Source of the DNA: Roseiarcus sp963824475
Lineage (GTDB): Bacteria; Pseudomonadota; Alphaproteobacteria; Rhizobiales; Beijerinckiaceae
Assembly (NCBI GenBank): GCA_963824475.1
Contig: CAWGPR010000006.1
Coordinates: 62,001-126,000, forward strand
DNA: 64,000 nt
Direction: 5' to 3'
Shown piece after piece: positions 17,316 to 25,716 of the stretch (position 1 is its first letter; each line of letters begins with the position of its first letter). The translations under genes and the position numbers were made by a program. The notes beneath the pieces are model-generated. The model was not told where the DNA came from. It made no database searches and saw nothing but the letters and a program-made list of their open reading frames with translations.

Positions 17316-18371
17316 ATGGATCGAAGGCGCCGATTTGAGAGGCTGGGACGGGCGGCGCTTCGATGGGGCGTGGCGACGTATGTCTTGGCGACGACCAGCT
17401 TCGCCGGTTCCGCTGGGTCGTCGCCGACCCTGACCGCTATCAAGGCGCGGGGGGAGTTGGCCTGCGGAGTCAACGAAGGGCTGCCCGGGTTCTCCTACCT
17501 TGACGAGCGCGGCATCTGGAGCGGATTTGACGTCGATTTCTGTCGTGCAATCGCCGCCGCGATTTTTGGCGATCCGAAGAAGGTTAAGCTGGCGCCGCTG
17601 ACGGCGGACGCCCGGTTTCAGGCGCTTCGGGACGGCAAGATCGACGTTCTCTCCCGCAACTCGACCTGGACGATGGGGCGCGAAACCGAGTACGGCCTGA
17701 CCTTCGTCGGCGTGACCTACTATGACGGGCAGGGATTCATGGTCCCGCGCGCGCTGCGCATCAATTCGGCGCTCGAACTCGACGGCGCGAAGGTCTGCGT
17801 GCAGAGCGGCACCACGACCATCGACAATCTTGCCGATTTCTTCACCAGCAACGGCATGACGCTCCAGGAGGTGATTTCCTCATCGGCCGACGAAGCGATC
17901 AAGAATTACGACGCCGGTCTTTGCTCGGTCCTGACCAGTGATCTCTCCCAGCTCTATGCGTTGCGTCTCCGCCTCGCCAAGCCAAGGGACCAGGCGATTC
18001 TGCCCGACGTGATCTCGAAGGAGCCTCTCGGGCCGGTGGTGCGCGACAACGACCTGCAGTGGATCAGCGTCGTCAAGTGGGTCTATTTCGCCATGATCAA
18101 CGCCGAGGAGCTCGGGGTCAGTTCGCGGACCATCGATCAGGCGCTGAGGTCACAGAAACCTGAGGTCAAGCGCCTGGTCGGGACGAGCGGAGACTTCGGC
18201 GAGCGGATCGGGCTGACAAACGCCTGGGCGGCCAACATCATCCGATACGTCGGCAATTATGGCGAAGTCTTTGAGCGCAACCTCGGCGCGAAAACCCCTC
18301 TCGCCATTCCGCGCGGCCTCAATCAACTGTGGAACGAGGGCGGCATTCAATATGCCCCGCCGATCCGATGA
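17316..18371 (+). CDS. aapJ: AapJ-like amino-acid ABC transporter substrate-binding protein
   Basis: Periplasmic solute-binding protein (351 aa from this start) of the general L-amino acid transporter type. The N-terminus MDRRRRFERLGRAALRWGVA to SFAGSAG is a signal peptide, which is why ATG 17316 is preferred over upstream in-frame starts; GTG 17304 is an alternative. Mature-protein motifs include ELACGVNEGLPGFSYLDERG, GIWSGFDVDFCRAIAAAIFG and SRNSTWTMGRETEYGLTFVG. The matching permease and ATPase genes (aapQ, aapM, aapP) lie about 32 kb away at 50275-53345, where no binding protein is seen. The gene ends 45 bases before the IS630 array. Confidence 0.88.
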   Translation: MDRRRRFERLGRAALRWGVATYVLATTSFAGSAGSSPTLTAIKARGELACGVNEGLPGFSYLDERGIWSGFDVDFCRAIAAAIFGDPKKVKLAPLTADARFQALRDGKIDVLSRNSTWTMGRETEYGLTFVGVTYYDGQGFMVPRALRINSALELDGAKVCVQSGTTTIDNLADFFTSNGMTLQEVISSSADEAIKNYDAGLCSVLTSDLSQLYALRLRLAKPRDQAILPDVISKEPLGPVVRDNDLQWISVVKWVYFAMINAEELGVSSRTIDQALRSQKPEVKRLVGTSGDFGERIGLTNAWAANIIRYVGNYGEVFERNLGAKTPLAIPRGLNQLWNEGGIQYAPPIR

Positions 18372-18419
18372 CGGAACGGGGAGGCCCGGCGCTCAAGCGC
18401 CACCTGGCCGAAACCACTA

Positions 18420-19916
18420 GTACCTCGGCACAGTGATCTTGACCGGTTGAATCCGGGGTCAAAGTAACTCTGGCAGCTGTGTCGGATCAACGAGCAGTTC
18501 GATGCTGCGGGCGTTCTCGGCTGCCGCCTAATGAAGCCAGCTTGTTCGAGCGTCAGTACCATCTGGTGCACGGAAGGCGGGCTGACGCGAAAATAGTCCT
18601 GCATCTCAGTTTCGGCCGGCGGCCGGCGGTGCAGGCGCGTGTAGAGGTGGATAAACGCCAGATATTGGCCCTGCCTGGGTGTGAAGGTTTTTGCAGGGCG
18701 ACTCACTCCGGCCATCCGATTCAGCTGTTCGTGCGTGCCTCAACACGAGGAGGCACGGATGAATGTACGCTATCGGGTCGAACTCAGCCAAACCGAACGC
18801 ACCGAACTGACGGAGCTTCTGAGCGGCGGCAAGCATGCGGCACGCAGGCTCAAGCGGGCGCAGATATTGTTGGCGGCGGATGGCGGCGCCAGCGACGAGG
18901 CGATCGCGACCAATGTCGGCGTGGGCAGCTCGACCGTCTATCGGACTAAGCGCCGCTTCGTCCTCGGCAACCTGGAGGCGGCGCTCAGCGAAGAGCCGCG
19001 CCCCGGAGCAAACCGCAAGCTCTCGGGCAAGGAGGAAGCCCTGCTGGTGGCAACGGCCTGTTCGAGTCCACCCGCGGGCCGCGCTCGCTGGACGCTGGAG
19101 TTGCTGTCCGGTGAACTGGTCAGGCTGACTGCGCACGAGAGTGTGTCGCGCGAGACGGTGCGTCGGCGCTTGGCCGAAAATGACCTCAAGCCATGGCGCA
19201 AGGACATGTGGTGCATTCCGCAGGTCGACGCCGACTACGTCGCCCGTATGGAGGAGGTGCTCGATCTTTATTCCGAAGCGCCCGATCCCGAGCGCCCGGT
19301 GGTCTGCTTCGACGAGAGCCCGATCCAGCTCATCGGCGAGGTCCGCCGGCCGATCCCGCCCGAGCCGCGGCAAATCGAGCGCTACGACTGCGAATATAAA
19401 CGCAACGGAACCGCGAACCTGTTCGTGTTCTTGGATGTGAACCGCCCCTGGCGCAAGGTGAAGGTCACCGAACGGCGCGCCGCCGAAGACTTCGCCGTCT
19501 GCATGCGCGACCTCACCGATGTCCATTATCCCGAGGCGGAGCGCATTCGCGTGGTGCTCGACAACTTGTCGACCCATTCCGCCGGCGCGCTCTACCAGAC
19601 TTTCCCAGCCGACGAAGCGCGACGGGTGCTGCGCCGGCTGGAGTTCCACTACGTCCCCAAGCACGCCAGCTGGCTGAACATGGTCGAGATCGAGATCGGC
19701 GTCCTGGCCAGTCAATGTCTCGATCGGCGCATCGAAAGCTACACCCGGCTTGTCGCCGAGACCGCTGCTTGGGAGAAGCGACGCAACGCCGAATGCGCCC
19801 GCATCAACTGGATGTTCACAACCCAAAAAGCCCGCGCCAAAATGGGGCGCGCTTACCCCAAGCCCACGCTCAAATCAGACCAAAATCAAAGAGTTAAAAC
19901 CTCTGTGACGAGGTAC
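18420..19916 (+). mobile_element. IS630-type element, copy 1
   Basis: Terminal inverted repeats of about 25 bases: left GTACCTCGGCACAGTGATCT, right mirror GTACCTCGTCACAGAGGTTT. Flanks give TA (within CTAG) as the duplicated target, the rule for IS630/Tc1-like elements. It carries the transposase on the plus strand and a divergent small winged-helix frame on the minus strand. Confidence 0.93.
18459..18715 (-). pseudogene. Divergent LexA-like winged-helix protein in IS630 copy 1, frameshifted
   Basis: Divergent from the transposase, with start codons 43 bases apart. The frame encodes FTPRQGQYLAFIHLYTRLHR and SPPSVHQMVLTLEQAGFIRR, a winged helix like the LexA N-terminal DNA-binding domain. After RRQPRTP one base is missing (near 18510); the expected tail RSIELLVDPTQLPELL and a TGA are read in the next frame. 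The repaired protein would be about 85 aa. Likely a regulator of the transposase by position; this is inference. All three copies have the same lesion, so it predates the amplification, or the shift is programmed. Confidence 0.7.
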
Positions 19917-19919
19917 TAG
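18759..19919 (+). CDS. IS630-family transposase, copy 1
   Basis: 386-aa DDE transposase. The N-terminus carries two helix-turn-helix segments (DEAIATNVGVGSSTVYRTKR; ETVRRRLAENDLKPW). Catalytic residues are in VVCFDESPIQL (D), RVVLDNLSTHS (D) and SWLNMVEIEIGV (E). The start at ATG 18759 follows GAGGAGGCACGG, a strong ribosome site, and gives MNVRYRVEL; a frame upstream to GTG 18681 is open but unneeded. The stop TAG consists of the duplicated target TA plus the flanking G, so the gene borrows its stop codon from the CTAG target. Confidence 0.94.
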   Translation: MNVRYRVELSQTERTELTELLSGGKHAARRLKRAQILLAADGGASDEAIATNVGVGSSTVYRTKRRFVLGNLEAALSEEPRPGANRKLSGKEEALLVATACSSPPAGRARWTLELLSGELVRLTAHESVSRETVRRRLAENDLKPWRKDMWCIPQVDADYVARMEEVLDLYSEAPDPERPVVCFDESPIQLIGEVRRPIPPEPRQIERYDCEYKRNGTANLFVFLDVNRPWRKVKVTERRAAEDFAVCMRDLTDVHYPEAERIRVVLDNLSTHSAGALYQTFPADEARRVLRRLEFHYVPKHASWLNMVEIEIGVLASQCLDRRIESYTRLVAETAAWEKRRNAECARINWMFTTQKARAKMGRAYPKPTLKSDQNQRVKTSVTRY

Positions 19920-21415
19920 TACCTCGGCACAGTGATCTTGACCGGTTGAATCCGGGGTCAAAGTAACTCTGGCAGCTGTGTCGGATCAACGAGCAGTTCG
20001 ATGCTGCGGGCGTTCTCGGCTGCCGCCTAATGAAGCCAGCTTGTTCGAGCGTCAGTACCATCTGGTGCACGGAAGGCGGGCTGACGCGAAAATAGTCCTG
20101 CATCTCAGTTTCGGCCGGCGGCCGGCGGTGCAGGCGCGTGTAGAGGTGGATAAACGCCAGATATTGGCCCTGCCTGGGTGTGAAGGTTTTTGCAGGGCGA
20201 CTCACTCCGGCCATCCGATTCAGCTGTTCGTGCGTGCCTCAACACGAGGAGGCACGGATGAATGTACGCTATCGGGTCGAACTCAGCCAAACCGAACGCA
20301 CCGAACTGACGGAGCTTCTGAGCGGCGGCAAGCATGCGGCACGCAGGCTCAAGCGGGCGCAGATATTGTTGGCGGCGGATGGCGGCGCCAGCGACGAGGC
20401 GATCGCGACCAATGTCGGCGTGGGCAGCTCGACCGTCTATCGGACTAAGCGCCGCTTCGTCCTCGGCAACCTGGAGGCGGCGCTCAGCGAAGAGCCGCGC
20501 CCCGGAGCAAACCGCAAGCTCTCGGGCAAGGAGGAAGCCCTGCTGGTGGCAACGGCCTGTTCGAGTCCACCCGCGGGCCGCGCTCGCTGGACGCTGGAGT
20601 TGCTGTCCGGTGAACTGGTCAGGCTGACTGCGCACGAGAGTGTGTCGCGCGAGACGGTGCGTCGGCGCTTGGCCGAAAATGACCTCAAGCCATGGCGCAA
20701 GGACATGTGGTGCATTCCGCAGGTCGACGCCGACTACGTCGCCCGTATGGAGGAGGTGCTCGATCTTTATTCCGAAGCGCCCGATCCCGAGCGCCCGGTG
20801 GTCTGCTTCGACGAGAGCCCGATCCAGCTCATCGGCGAGGTCCGCCGGCCGATCCCGCCCGAGCCGCGGCAAATCGAGCGCTACGACTGCGAATATAAAC
20901 GCAACGGAACCGCGAACCTGTTCGTGTTCTTGGATGTGAACCGCCCCTGGCGCAAGGTGAAGGTCACCGAACGGCGCGCCGCCGAAGACTTCGCCGTCTG
21001 CATGCGCGACCTCACCGATGTCCATTATCCCGAGGCGGAGCGCATTCGCGTGGTGCTCGACAACTTGTCGACCCATTCCGCCGGCGCGCTCTACCAGACT
21101 TTCCCAGCCGACGAAGCGCGACGGGTGCTGCGCCGGCTGGAGTTCCACTACGTCCCCAAGCACGCCAGCTGGCTGAACATGGTCGAGATCGAGATCGGCG
21201 TCCTGGCCAGTCAATGTCTCGATCGGCGCATCGAAAGCTACACCCGGCTTGTCGCCGAGACCGCTGCTTGGGAGAAGCGACGCAACGCCGAATGCGCCCG
21301 CATCAACTGGATGTTCACAACCCAAAAAGCCCGCGCCAAAATGGGGCGCGCTTACCCCAAGCCCACGCTCAAATCAGACCAAAATCAAAGAGTCAAAACC
21401 TCTGTGACGAGGTAC
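19919..21415 (+). mobile_element. IS630-type element, copy 2
   Basis: Middle copy, identical to copy 1 except for the synonymous change at 21394 (C). It shares its CTAG target on both sides with the neighbouring copies. Confidence 0.93.
19958..20214 (-). pseudogene. LexA-like winged-helix frame in IS630 copy 2, frameshifted
   Basis: Same sequence and same one-base lesion as in copy 1 (near 20009); divergent from the copy 2 transposase. Confidence 0.68.
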
Positions 21416-21418
21416 TAG
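20258..21418 (+). CDS. IS630-family transposase, copy 2
   Basis: Protein identical to the copy 1 transposase, with the same start context (GAGGAGG) and the DDE residues in CFDES, VLDNL and NMVEIE. The stop TAG at 21416-21418 again uses the TA of the junction and the first G of the next element. Confidence 0.94.
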   Translation: MNVRYRVELSQTERTELTELLSGGKHAARRLKRAQILLAADGGASDEAIATNVGVGSSTVYRTKRRFVLGNLEAALSEEPRPGANRKLSGKEEALLVATACSSPPAGRARWTLELLSGELVRLTAHESVSRETVRRRLAENDLKPWRKDMWCIPQVDADYVARMEEVLDLYSEAPDPERPVVCFDESPIQLIGEVRRPIPPEPRQIERYDCEYKRNGTANLFVFLDVNRPWRKVKVTERRAAEDFAVCMRDLTDVHYPEAERIRVVLDNLSTHSAGALYQTFPADEARRVLRRLEFHYVPKHASWLNMVEIEIGVLASQCLDRRIESYTRLVAETAAWEKRRNAECARINWMFTTQKARAKMGRAYPKPTLKSDQNQRVKTSVTRY

Positions 21419-22914
21419 TACCTCGGCACAGTGATCTTGACCGGTTAAATCCGGGGTCAAAGTAACTCTGGCAGCTGTGTCGGATCAACGAGCAGTTCGA
21501 TGCTGCGGGCGTTCTCGGCTGCCGCCTAATGAAGCCAGCTTGTTCGAGCGTCAGTACCATCTGGTGCACGGAAGGCGGGCTGACGCGAAAATAGTCCTGC
21601 ATCTCAGTTTCGGCCGGCGGCCGGCGGTGCAGGCGCGTGTAGAGGTGGATAAACGCCAGATATTGGCCCTGCCTGGGTGTGAAGGTTTTTGCAGGGCGAC
21701 TCACTCCGGCCATCCGATTCAGCTGTTCGTGCGTGCCTCAACACGAGGAGGCACGGATGAATGTACGCTATCGGGTCGAACTCAGCCAAACCGAACGCAC
21801 CGAACTGACGGAGCTTCTGAGCGGCGGCAAGCATGCGGCACGCAGGCTCAAGCGGGCGCAGATATTGTTGGCGGCGGATGGCGGCGCCAGCGACGAGGCG
21901 ATCGCGACCAATGTCGGCGTGGGCAGCTCGACCGTCTATCGGACTAAGCGCCGCTTCGTCCTCGGCAACCTGGAGGCGGCGCTCAGCGAAGAGCCGCGCC
22001 CCGGAGCAAACCGCAAGCTCTCGGGCAAGGAGGAAGCCCTGCTGGTGGCAACGGCCTGTTCGAGTCCACCCGCGGGCCGCGCTCGCTGGACGCTGGAGTT
22101 GCTGTCCGGTGAACTGGTCAGGCTGACTGCGCACGAGAGTGTGTCGCGCGAGACGGTGCGTCGGCGCTTGGCCGAAAATGACCTCAAGCCATGGCGCAAG
22201 GACATGTGGTGCATTCCGCAGGTCGACGCCGACTACGTCGCCCGTATGGAGGAGGTGCTCGATCTTTATTCCGAAGCGCCCGATCCCGAGCGCCCGGTGG
22301 TCTGCTTCGACGAGAGCCCGATCCAGCTCATCGGCGAGGTCCGCCGGCCGATCCCGCCCGAGCCGCGGCAAATCGAGCGCTACGACTGCGAATATAAACG
22401 CAACGGAACCGCGAACCTGTTCGTGTTCTTGGATGTGAACCGCCCCTGGCGCAAGGTGAAGGTCACCGAACGGCGCGCCGCCGAAGACTTCGCCGTCTGC
22501 ATGCGCGACCTCACCGATGTCCATTATCCCGAGGCGGAGCGCATTCGCGTGGTGCTCGACAACTTGTCGACCCATTCCGCCGGCGCGCTCTACCAGACTT
22601 TCCCAGCCGACGAAGCGCGACGGGTGCTGCGCCGGCTGGAGTTCCACTACGTCCCCAAGCACGCCAGCTGGCTGAACATGGTCGAGATCGAGATCGGCGT
22701 CCTGGCCAGTCAATGTCTCGATCGGCGCATCGAAAGCTACACCCGGCTTGTCGCCGAGACCGCTGCTTGGGAGAAGCGACGCAACGCCGAATGCGCCCGC
22801 ATCAACTGGATGTTCACAACCCAAAAAGCCCGCGCCAAAATGGGGCGCGCTTACCCCAAGCCCACGCTCAAATCAGACCAAAATCAAAGAGTCAAAACCT
22901 CTGTGACGAGGTAC
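21418..22914 (+). mobile_element. IS630-type element, copy 3
   Basis: Right-hand copy. One unique base (A at 21447) near the left end. The right end abuts CTAG at 22914-22917, which also supplies the stop codon of the opposite-strand DUF2093 gene. Confidence 0.93.
21457..21713 (-). pseudogene. LexA-like winged-helix frame in IS630 copy 3, frameshifted
   Basis: Same sequence and lesion as in copies 1 and 2 (near 21508); divergent from the copy 3 transposase. Confidence 0.68.
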
Positions 22915-22917
22915 TAG
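21757..22917 (+). CDS. IS630-family transposase, copy 3
   Basis: Protein identical to copies 1 and 2. Here the stop codon TAG is completed by genomic target DNA (CTAG followed by CGGCG) rather than by another element, which shows that the gene depends on the target for termination. Confidence 0.94.
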   Translation: MNVRYRVELSQTERTELTELLSGGKHAARRLKRAQILLAADGGASDEAIATNVGVGSSTVYRTKRRFVLGNLEAALSEEPRPGANRKLSGKEEALLVATACSSPPAGRARWTLELLSGELVRLTAHESVSRETVRRRLAENDLKPWRKDMWCIPQVDADYVARMEEVLDLYSEAPDPERPVVCFDESPIQLIGEVRRPIPPEPRQIERYDCEYKRNGTANLFVFLDVNRPWRKVKVTERRAAEDFAVCMRDLTDVHYPEAERIRVVLDNLSTHSAGALYQTFPADEARRVLRRLEFHYVPKHASWLNMVEIEIGVLASQCLDRRIESYTRLVAETAAWEKRRNAECARINWMFTTQKARAKMGRAYPKPTLKSDQNQRVKTSVTRY

Positions 22918-23129
22918 CGGCGCTCACACTCTCGCTTCATTGATGCGGCGGGAGTGGCGTAAGCCTCCTGACGATCAACGCTCCAGTAGCGTAACTCGTC
23001 GAGAGGGATCGGCTCGCCGGTGACGGCGCAGCGCACGAAGGCGCCCGGACGGAGGATACGAAAATCGCCGTCGAGATATTCAATCTTCGCTTCGCCTGCG
23101 TCGACTGGACGCCGCTCAAATCTGTTCAT
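22914..23129 (-). CDS. DUF2093 family protein
   Basis: 71-aa protein of unknown function found in many alphaproteobacteria. Conserved core: AKIEYLDGDFRILRPGAFVR, CAVTGEPIPLDELRYWSVDR and QEAYATPAAS. The paired Cys/His pattern of a zinc site is not evident. Its TAG stop lies within the CTAG target of the IS630 array, so the array begins at the last codon, yet the regenerated target keeps the stop and the protein is complete. This suggests the insertion was tolerated because it left both neighbours intact. Confidence 0.82.
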   Translation of the reverse strand: MNRFERRPVDAGEAKIEYLDGDFRILRPGAFVRCAVTGEPIPLDELRYWSVDRQEAYATPAASMKRECERR

Positions 23130-23330
23130 TTCAAGGGTCCCGATTTGACCGTTCTATGCCATGATGGATCCGTCAGGGGAACCGCCTCGTCAGCTGCGGA
23201 CGCGTAAGCGCTCTGGACAAGAAATAGCCTCTCTGGTAAAGGCCCCGCAACTTGTGCGCGGCGGCTTCAGCGGAGCCGAGCGCCAACCTTTCGATCTTTC
23301 GAGGCGCGACCTCAAAACACAGGATAGTCC

Positions 23331-23582
23331 GTGCAGGTACTTGTTCGCGACAACAATGTCGACCAGGCCCTCAAGGCGCTCAAGAAGAAGATGCAGCGCG
23401 AGGGGATATTCCGCGAAATGAAGCTTCGCGGACATTACGAGAAACCCTCTGAGAAGAGGGCGCGCGAGAAGGCTGAGGCGGTTCGGCGCGCCCGCAAGCT
23501 TGCGCGCAAAAAATTGCAACGCGAGGGCTTGCTTCCGATGAAGCCAAAGCCGGTCCCTGGGGCGCCGCGGTCGGCCGGCTGA
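23331..23582 (+). CDS. rpsU: 30S ribosomal protein S21
   Basis: Small basic ribosomal protein of the 30S subunit, 83 aa. It starts at GTG (MQVLVRDNNVDQALKALKKK) and continues MQREGIFREMKLRGHYEKPS, the diagnostic S21 block, then a long Lys/Arg-rich tail typical of alphaproteobacterial S21. Complete and single in this window. The GTG start fits the N-terminal sequence of the family and no upstream ATG is in frame nearby. Confidence 0.95.
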   Translation: MQVLVRDNNVDQALKALKKKMQREGIFREMKLRGHYEKPSEKRAREKAEAVRRARKLARKKLQREGLLPMKPKPVPGAPRSAG

Positions 23583-23758
23583 TCAGCGCCGGCTCGTTGG
23601 GCGGCGGATTACTGCCGCGCAAGACGTCAGCGCTTAGCGCCCTGGCCTGGGACGGCCGGTTGAGCGGCGGGGTTTCTGGATTTGGCGTCGCATATCATCG
23701 ATCAGGGCGTTCGTTCCGCGCTGGCTTTCGGGCCCGGCCCGAAGTAGAGCGCGCGACG

Positions 23759-24604
23759 ATGGGACAAATGACCTCCAGGGACGTTTGGGCGCGGACCGGT
23801 TTGGCGGCGATCGCGCTATTGCTTGCGGCATGCAGCGAGACGCTCGGCGGATTTAACACGCACGTGGCGGAGGTCGACGCCGAACCGGGGGCTCAGGCCT
23901 CCAACGCAGGCAATATCGCTTCCCTCAGCGACGTGATCCAACGCAATCCGCATGACCCCGCCGCCTATAATACCCGCGGCGTCGTCTACGCAAAGCTTGG
24001 GCGCTATTCCGCTGCGATCGAAGACTTCTCCCACACGATCGAGCTTAATCCGAATTTCTCCGGCGCCTACACCAACCGGGCGCTCGCCTACCGCCAGACC
24101 AAGAAGGACGATCTGGCGATGCAGGACTTCAATCAGGCGATCTCCGTCAATCCGAATGACGCCGCCGCCTATCTCGGCCGCGGCAATCTCGAGCGCTCCC
24201 ACGGCGACTACGCCAGCGCGCTCAACGACCTCAACCAGGCGATCCGGCTGAACCCCGAGGGCGCGCAGGCCTATCACGCGCGGGGCCTCATCTATCAGCG
24301 CCAGGGCGACAACGTTCAGGCGATCACCGACTTCAACAACGCGATCGATCGCGACCCGTTCGCGGGCGAACCGTACCAGGCCCGTGGCCAGAGTTTGATG
24401 GCCACCGGCAAGTACGATGCGGCGATCGAGGACTTCAACGCGGCGCTCAACGTCAACGCCAACAACTCGGAGGCGTGGGCAGGCCTCGGATTCTGCTACG
24501 AAAAATTGAACAATCACGTGAAGGCGGTCGAATCCTACCAGCGCGCCGTGTCGGTCAATCCCAACAACAGCGAAGCGCGCGCGGCCCTGCAGCGATTGAG
24601 CTGA
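23759..24604 (+). CDS. TPR-repeat lipoprotein
   Basis: 281-aa exported protein with a lipoprotein signal: hydrophobic stretch GLAAIALLLAAC with Cys as the lipidation residue (about residue 23). The rest is at least six tetratricopeptide repeats, for example AAYNTRGVVYAKLGRYSAAI, SGAYTNRALAYRQTKKDDLA and EAWAGLGFCYEKLNNHVKAV. TPR proteins of this kind act as protein-binding scaffolds at the envelope; the partner is unknown. Start ATG 23759 was chosen because it directly precedes the signal peptide; a second ATG is 3 codons later. About 175 bases after rpsU, probably a separate unit. Confidence 0.88.
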   Translation: MGQMTSRDVWARTGLAAIALLLAACSETLGGFNTHVAEVDAEPGAQASNAGNIASLSDVIQRNPHDPAAYNTRGVVYAKLGRYSAAIEDFSHTIELNPNFSGAYTNRALAYRQTKKDDLAMQDFNQAISVNPNDAAAYLGRGNLERSHGDYASALNDLNQAIRLNPEGAQAYHARGLIYQRQGDNVQAITDFNNAIDRDPFAGEPYQARGQSLMATGKYDAAIEDFNAALNVNANNSEAWAGLGFCYEKLNNHVKAVESYQRAVSVNPNNSEARAALQRLS

Positions 24605-24866
24605 AGCGCACGAGCCTATCCCCCCGAGGGCGCGCTTGGCGCGACGGACGCTCGTGACCGGCGGGCCGCCCTGTTCGCCGCGGCCTCAATCCGCGGCCGG
24701 AATTATACGTCGGGGGGCGGTGTGCGGTTTTGCGCGCGACGAAGCGATTTCAAGCGCTTAACCTCATTTTTCTGCAACTCGCAACGATTGAAGTCTCCGT
24801 GAGGCATATATATTATTATATGTTTATATGTCTATGTATGCCCTCCAGCCGGTGGTTGGCCTCCGG
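24605..24866. other. Intergenic region with the second copy of the dispersed repeat
   Basis: Contains 24741-24786, the inverted counterpart of 13831-13867 (shared core GTTGCGAGTTGCAGAAAAAT on the minus strand), followed by an unusually AT-rich block around 24806-24836 (TATATATTATTATATG). No gene. The AT-rich block may be a promoter or the downstream end of the GntR gene; nothing specific is claimed. Confidence 0.5.
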
Positions 24867-25685
24867 TCAGGCCAATCGCGGCGTTCGCTTGCTTGACGAA
24901 GATCGCGCACCCTCGACCTTGCGTAGAGGGCGCGAACCAAGGCCTTCCGGGAAGACAGGTGCGCAAGCAGAATTGGCGCTCGCCGCGGCGCCCGGGAGAT
25001 GCCCGCGTGCGAAGGTTGCGACGTGCCCGATATGGGCGTTTGACGCCGCCACGAGCCGCGCTTCGTCCCGAGCCATCGTCGCTTCGAAGATTTCGCGGTG
25101 CTCGGCCGCGATGATCGCTGGATCGGGCAGCGCCAGCCAGGCGATATAGCGGTAGCGTAGGGCCTTGGCGAACGCTTGTGCGCGCAGCTGCTTCAAGAGG
25201 TGCAAAGGACAGGCGCTCGCGATCGTGTCATGGAAGACGCCGTTCCGAACCTCCCACGTCGGGTCACCGCGTTCGCCCATCTCGATGATGCGGCGCTCCG
25301 TATGGGCAAGCTGGTGGAAGGCGGCAATGACCTGGCTCTCCCAGATTTCGTCGCCGTGAATGAGCGCGAGACGGAGGACGTCAGCCTCGATGAGCTGCCG
25401 GGTCTCGGTCAGATCGTCCAGATCCTCCTCCGACATCGTATCGACCCGGAAGCCGTGGCGTCCCTCGAAGATGACGAACTGTTCGGCCGCGAGACCGGCC
25501 AGCGCCTCTCGCAGCGGACTCATGCTCACCCCATAGCGCGCGCAGAGCGCGGTCAGCAGGAGTCGCTCTCCGGCTTTGAACTTTCCGGTAATGATGTCGT
25601 CGCGGATACGCTCGGATGTGATCTCCGCGAGCGTCCGTCGGCTTGCTTCAACGGCCGAACGGGCGGTGCCGGAATGTCGCGGCAT
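24867..25685 (-). CDS. GntR-family (FadR/FCD subclass) transcriptional regulator
   Basis: 272-aa regulator. N-terminal winged helix-turn-helix, about residues 20-85, with ERIRDDIITGKFKAGERLLL and ALCARYGVSMSPLREALAGL, then an FCD ligand-binding helical domain (LIEADVLRLALIHGDEIWES; WEVRNGVFHDTIASACPLHL). The FCD metal-site positions (D, H, H) are plausible in NGVFHDTI and AAEHREIFEAT. It lies 32 bases downstream of the ABC permease in the same direction, so it probably regulates that uptake operon in response to its substrate or a product; this is inferred from position. Confidence 0.88.
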   Translation of the reverse strand: MPRHSGTARSAVEASRRTLAEITSERIRDDIITGKFKAGERLLLTALCARYGVSMSPLREALAGLAAEQFVIFEGRHGFRVDTMSEEDLDDLTETRQLIEADVLRLALIHGDEIWESQVIAAFHQLAHTERRIIEMGERGDPTWEVRNGVFHDTIASACPLHLLKQLRAQAFAKALRYRYIAWLALPDPAIIAAEHREIFEATMARDEARLVAASNAHIGHVATFARGHLPGAAASANSACAPVFPEGLGSRPLRKVEGARSSSSKRTPRLA

Positions 25686-25716
25686 TGACTGTCCCCCTCT
25701 GAAGGAAGAAGCGGTT

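Larger units (their letters stand above)
18417..22917 (+). repeat. Head-to-tail array of three identical IS630-type elements
   Basis: The unit is 1,499 bases, repeated exactly three times with CTAG at 18417, 19916, 21415 and 22914. Only two base differences were found between copies: base 21447 is A where the others have G, and base 19895 is T where the others have C (synonymous). Each junction reads GAGGTACTAGTACCTCG, so neighbouring copies share one target dinucleotide. The array lies between aapJ and the last codon of the DUF2093 gene. Confidence 0.95.

Noticed and set aside
18606..19826. 406-codon minus-strand frame opposite each IS630 transposase
   Set aside because: Antisense shadow of the transposase; no domain is visible and it repeats only because the element repeats.
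18417..22917. Array considered as CRISPR or satellite-like repeats
   Set aside because: The unit is a full 1.5-kb insertion sequence with transposase and inverted ends, not short repeats with spacers.
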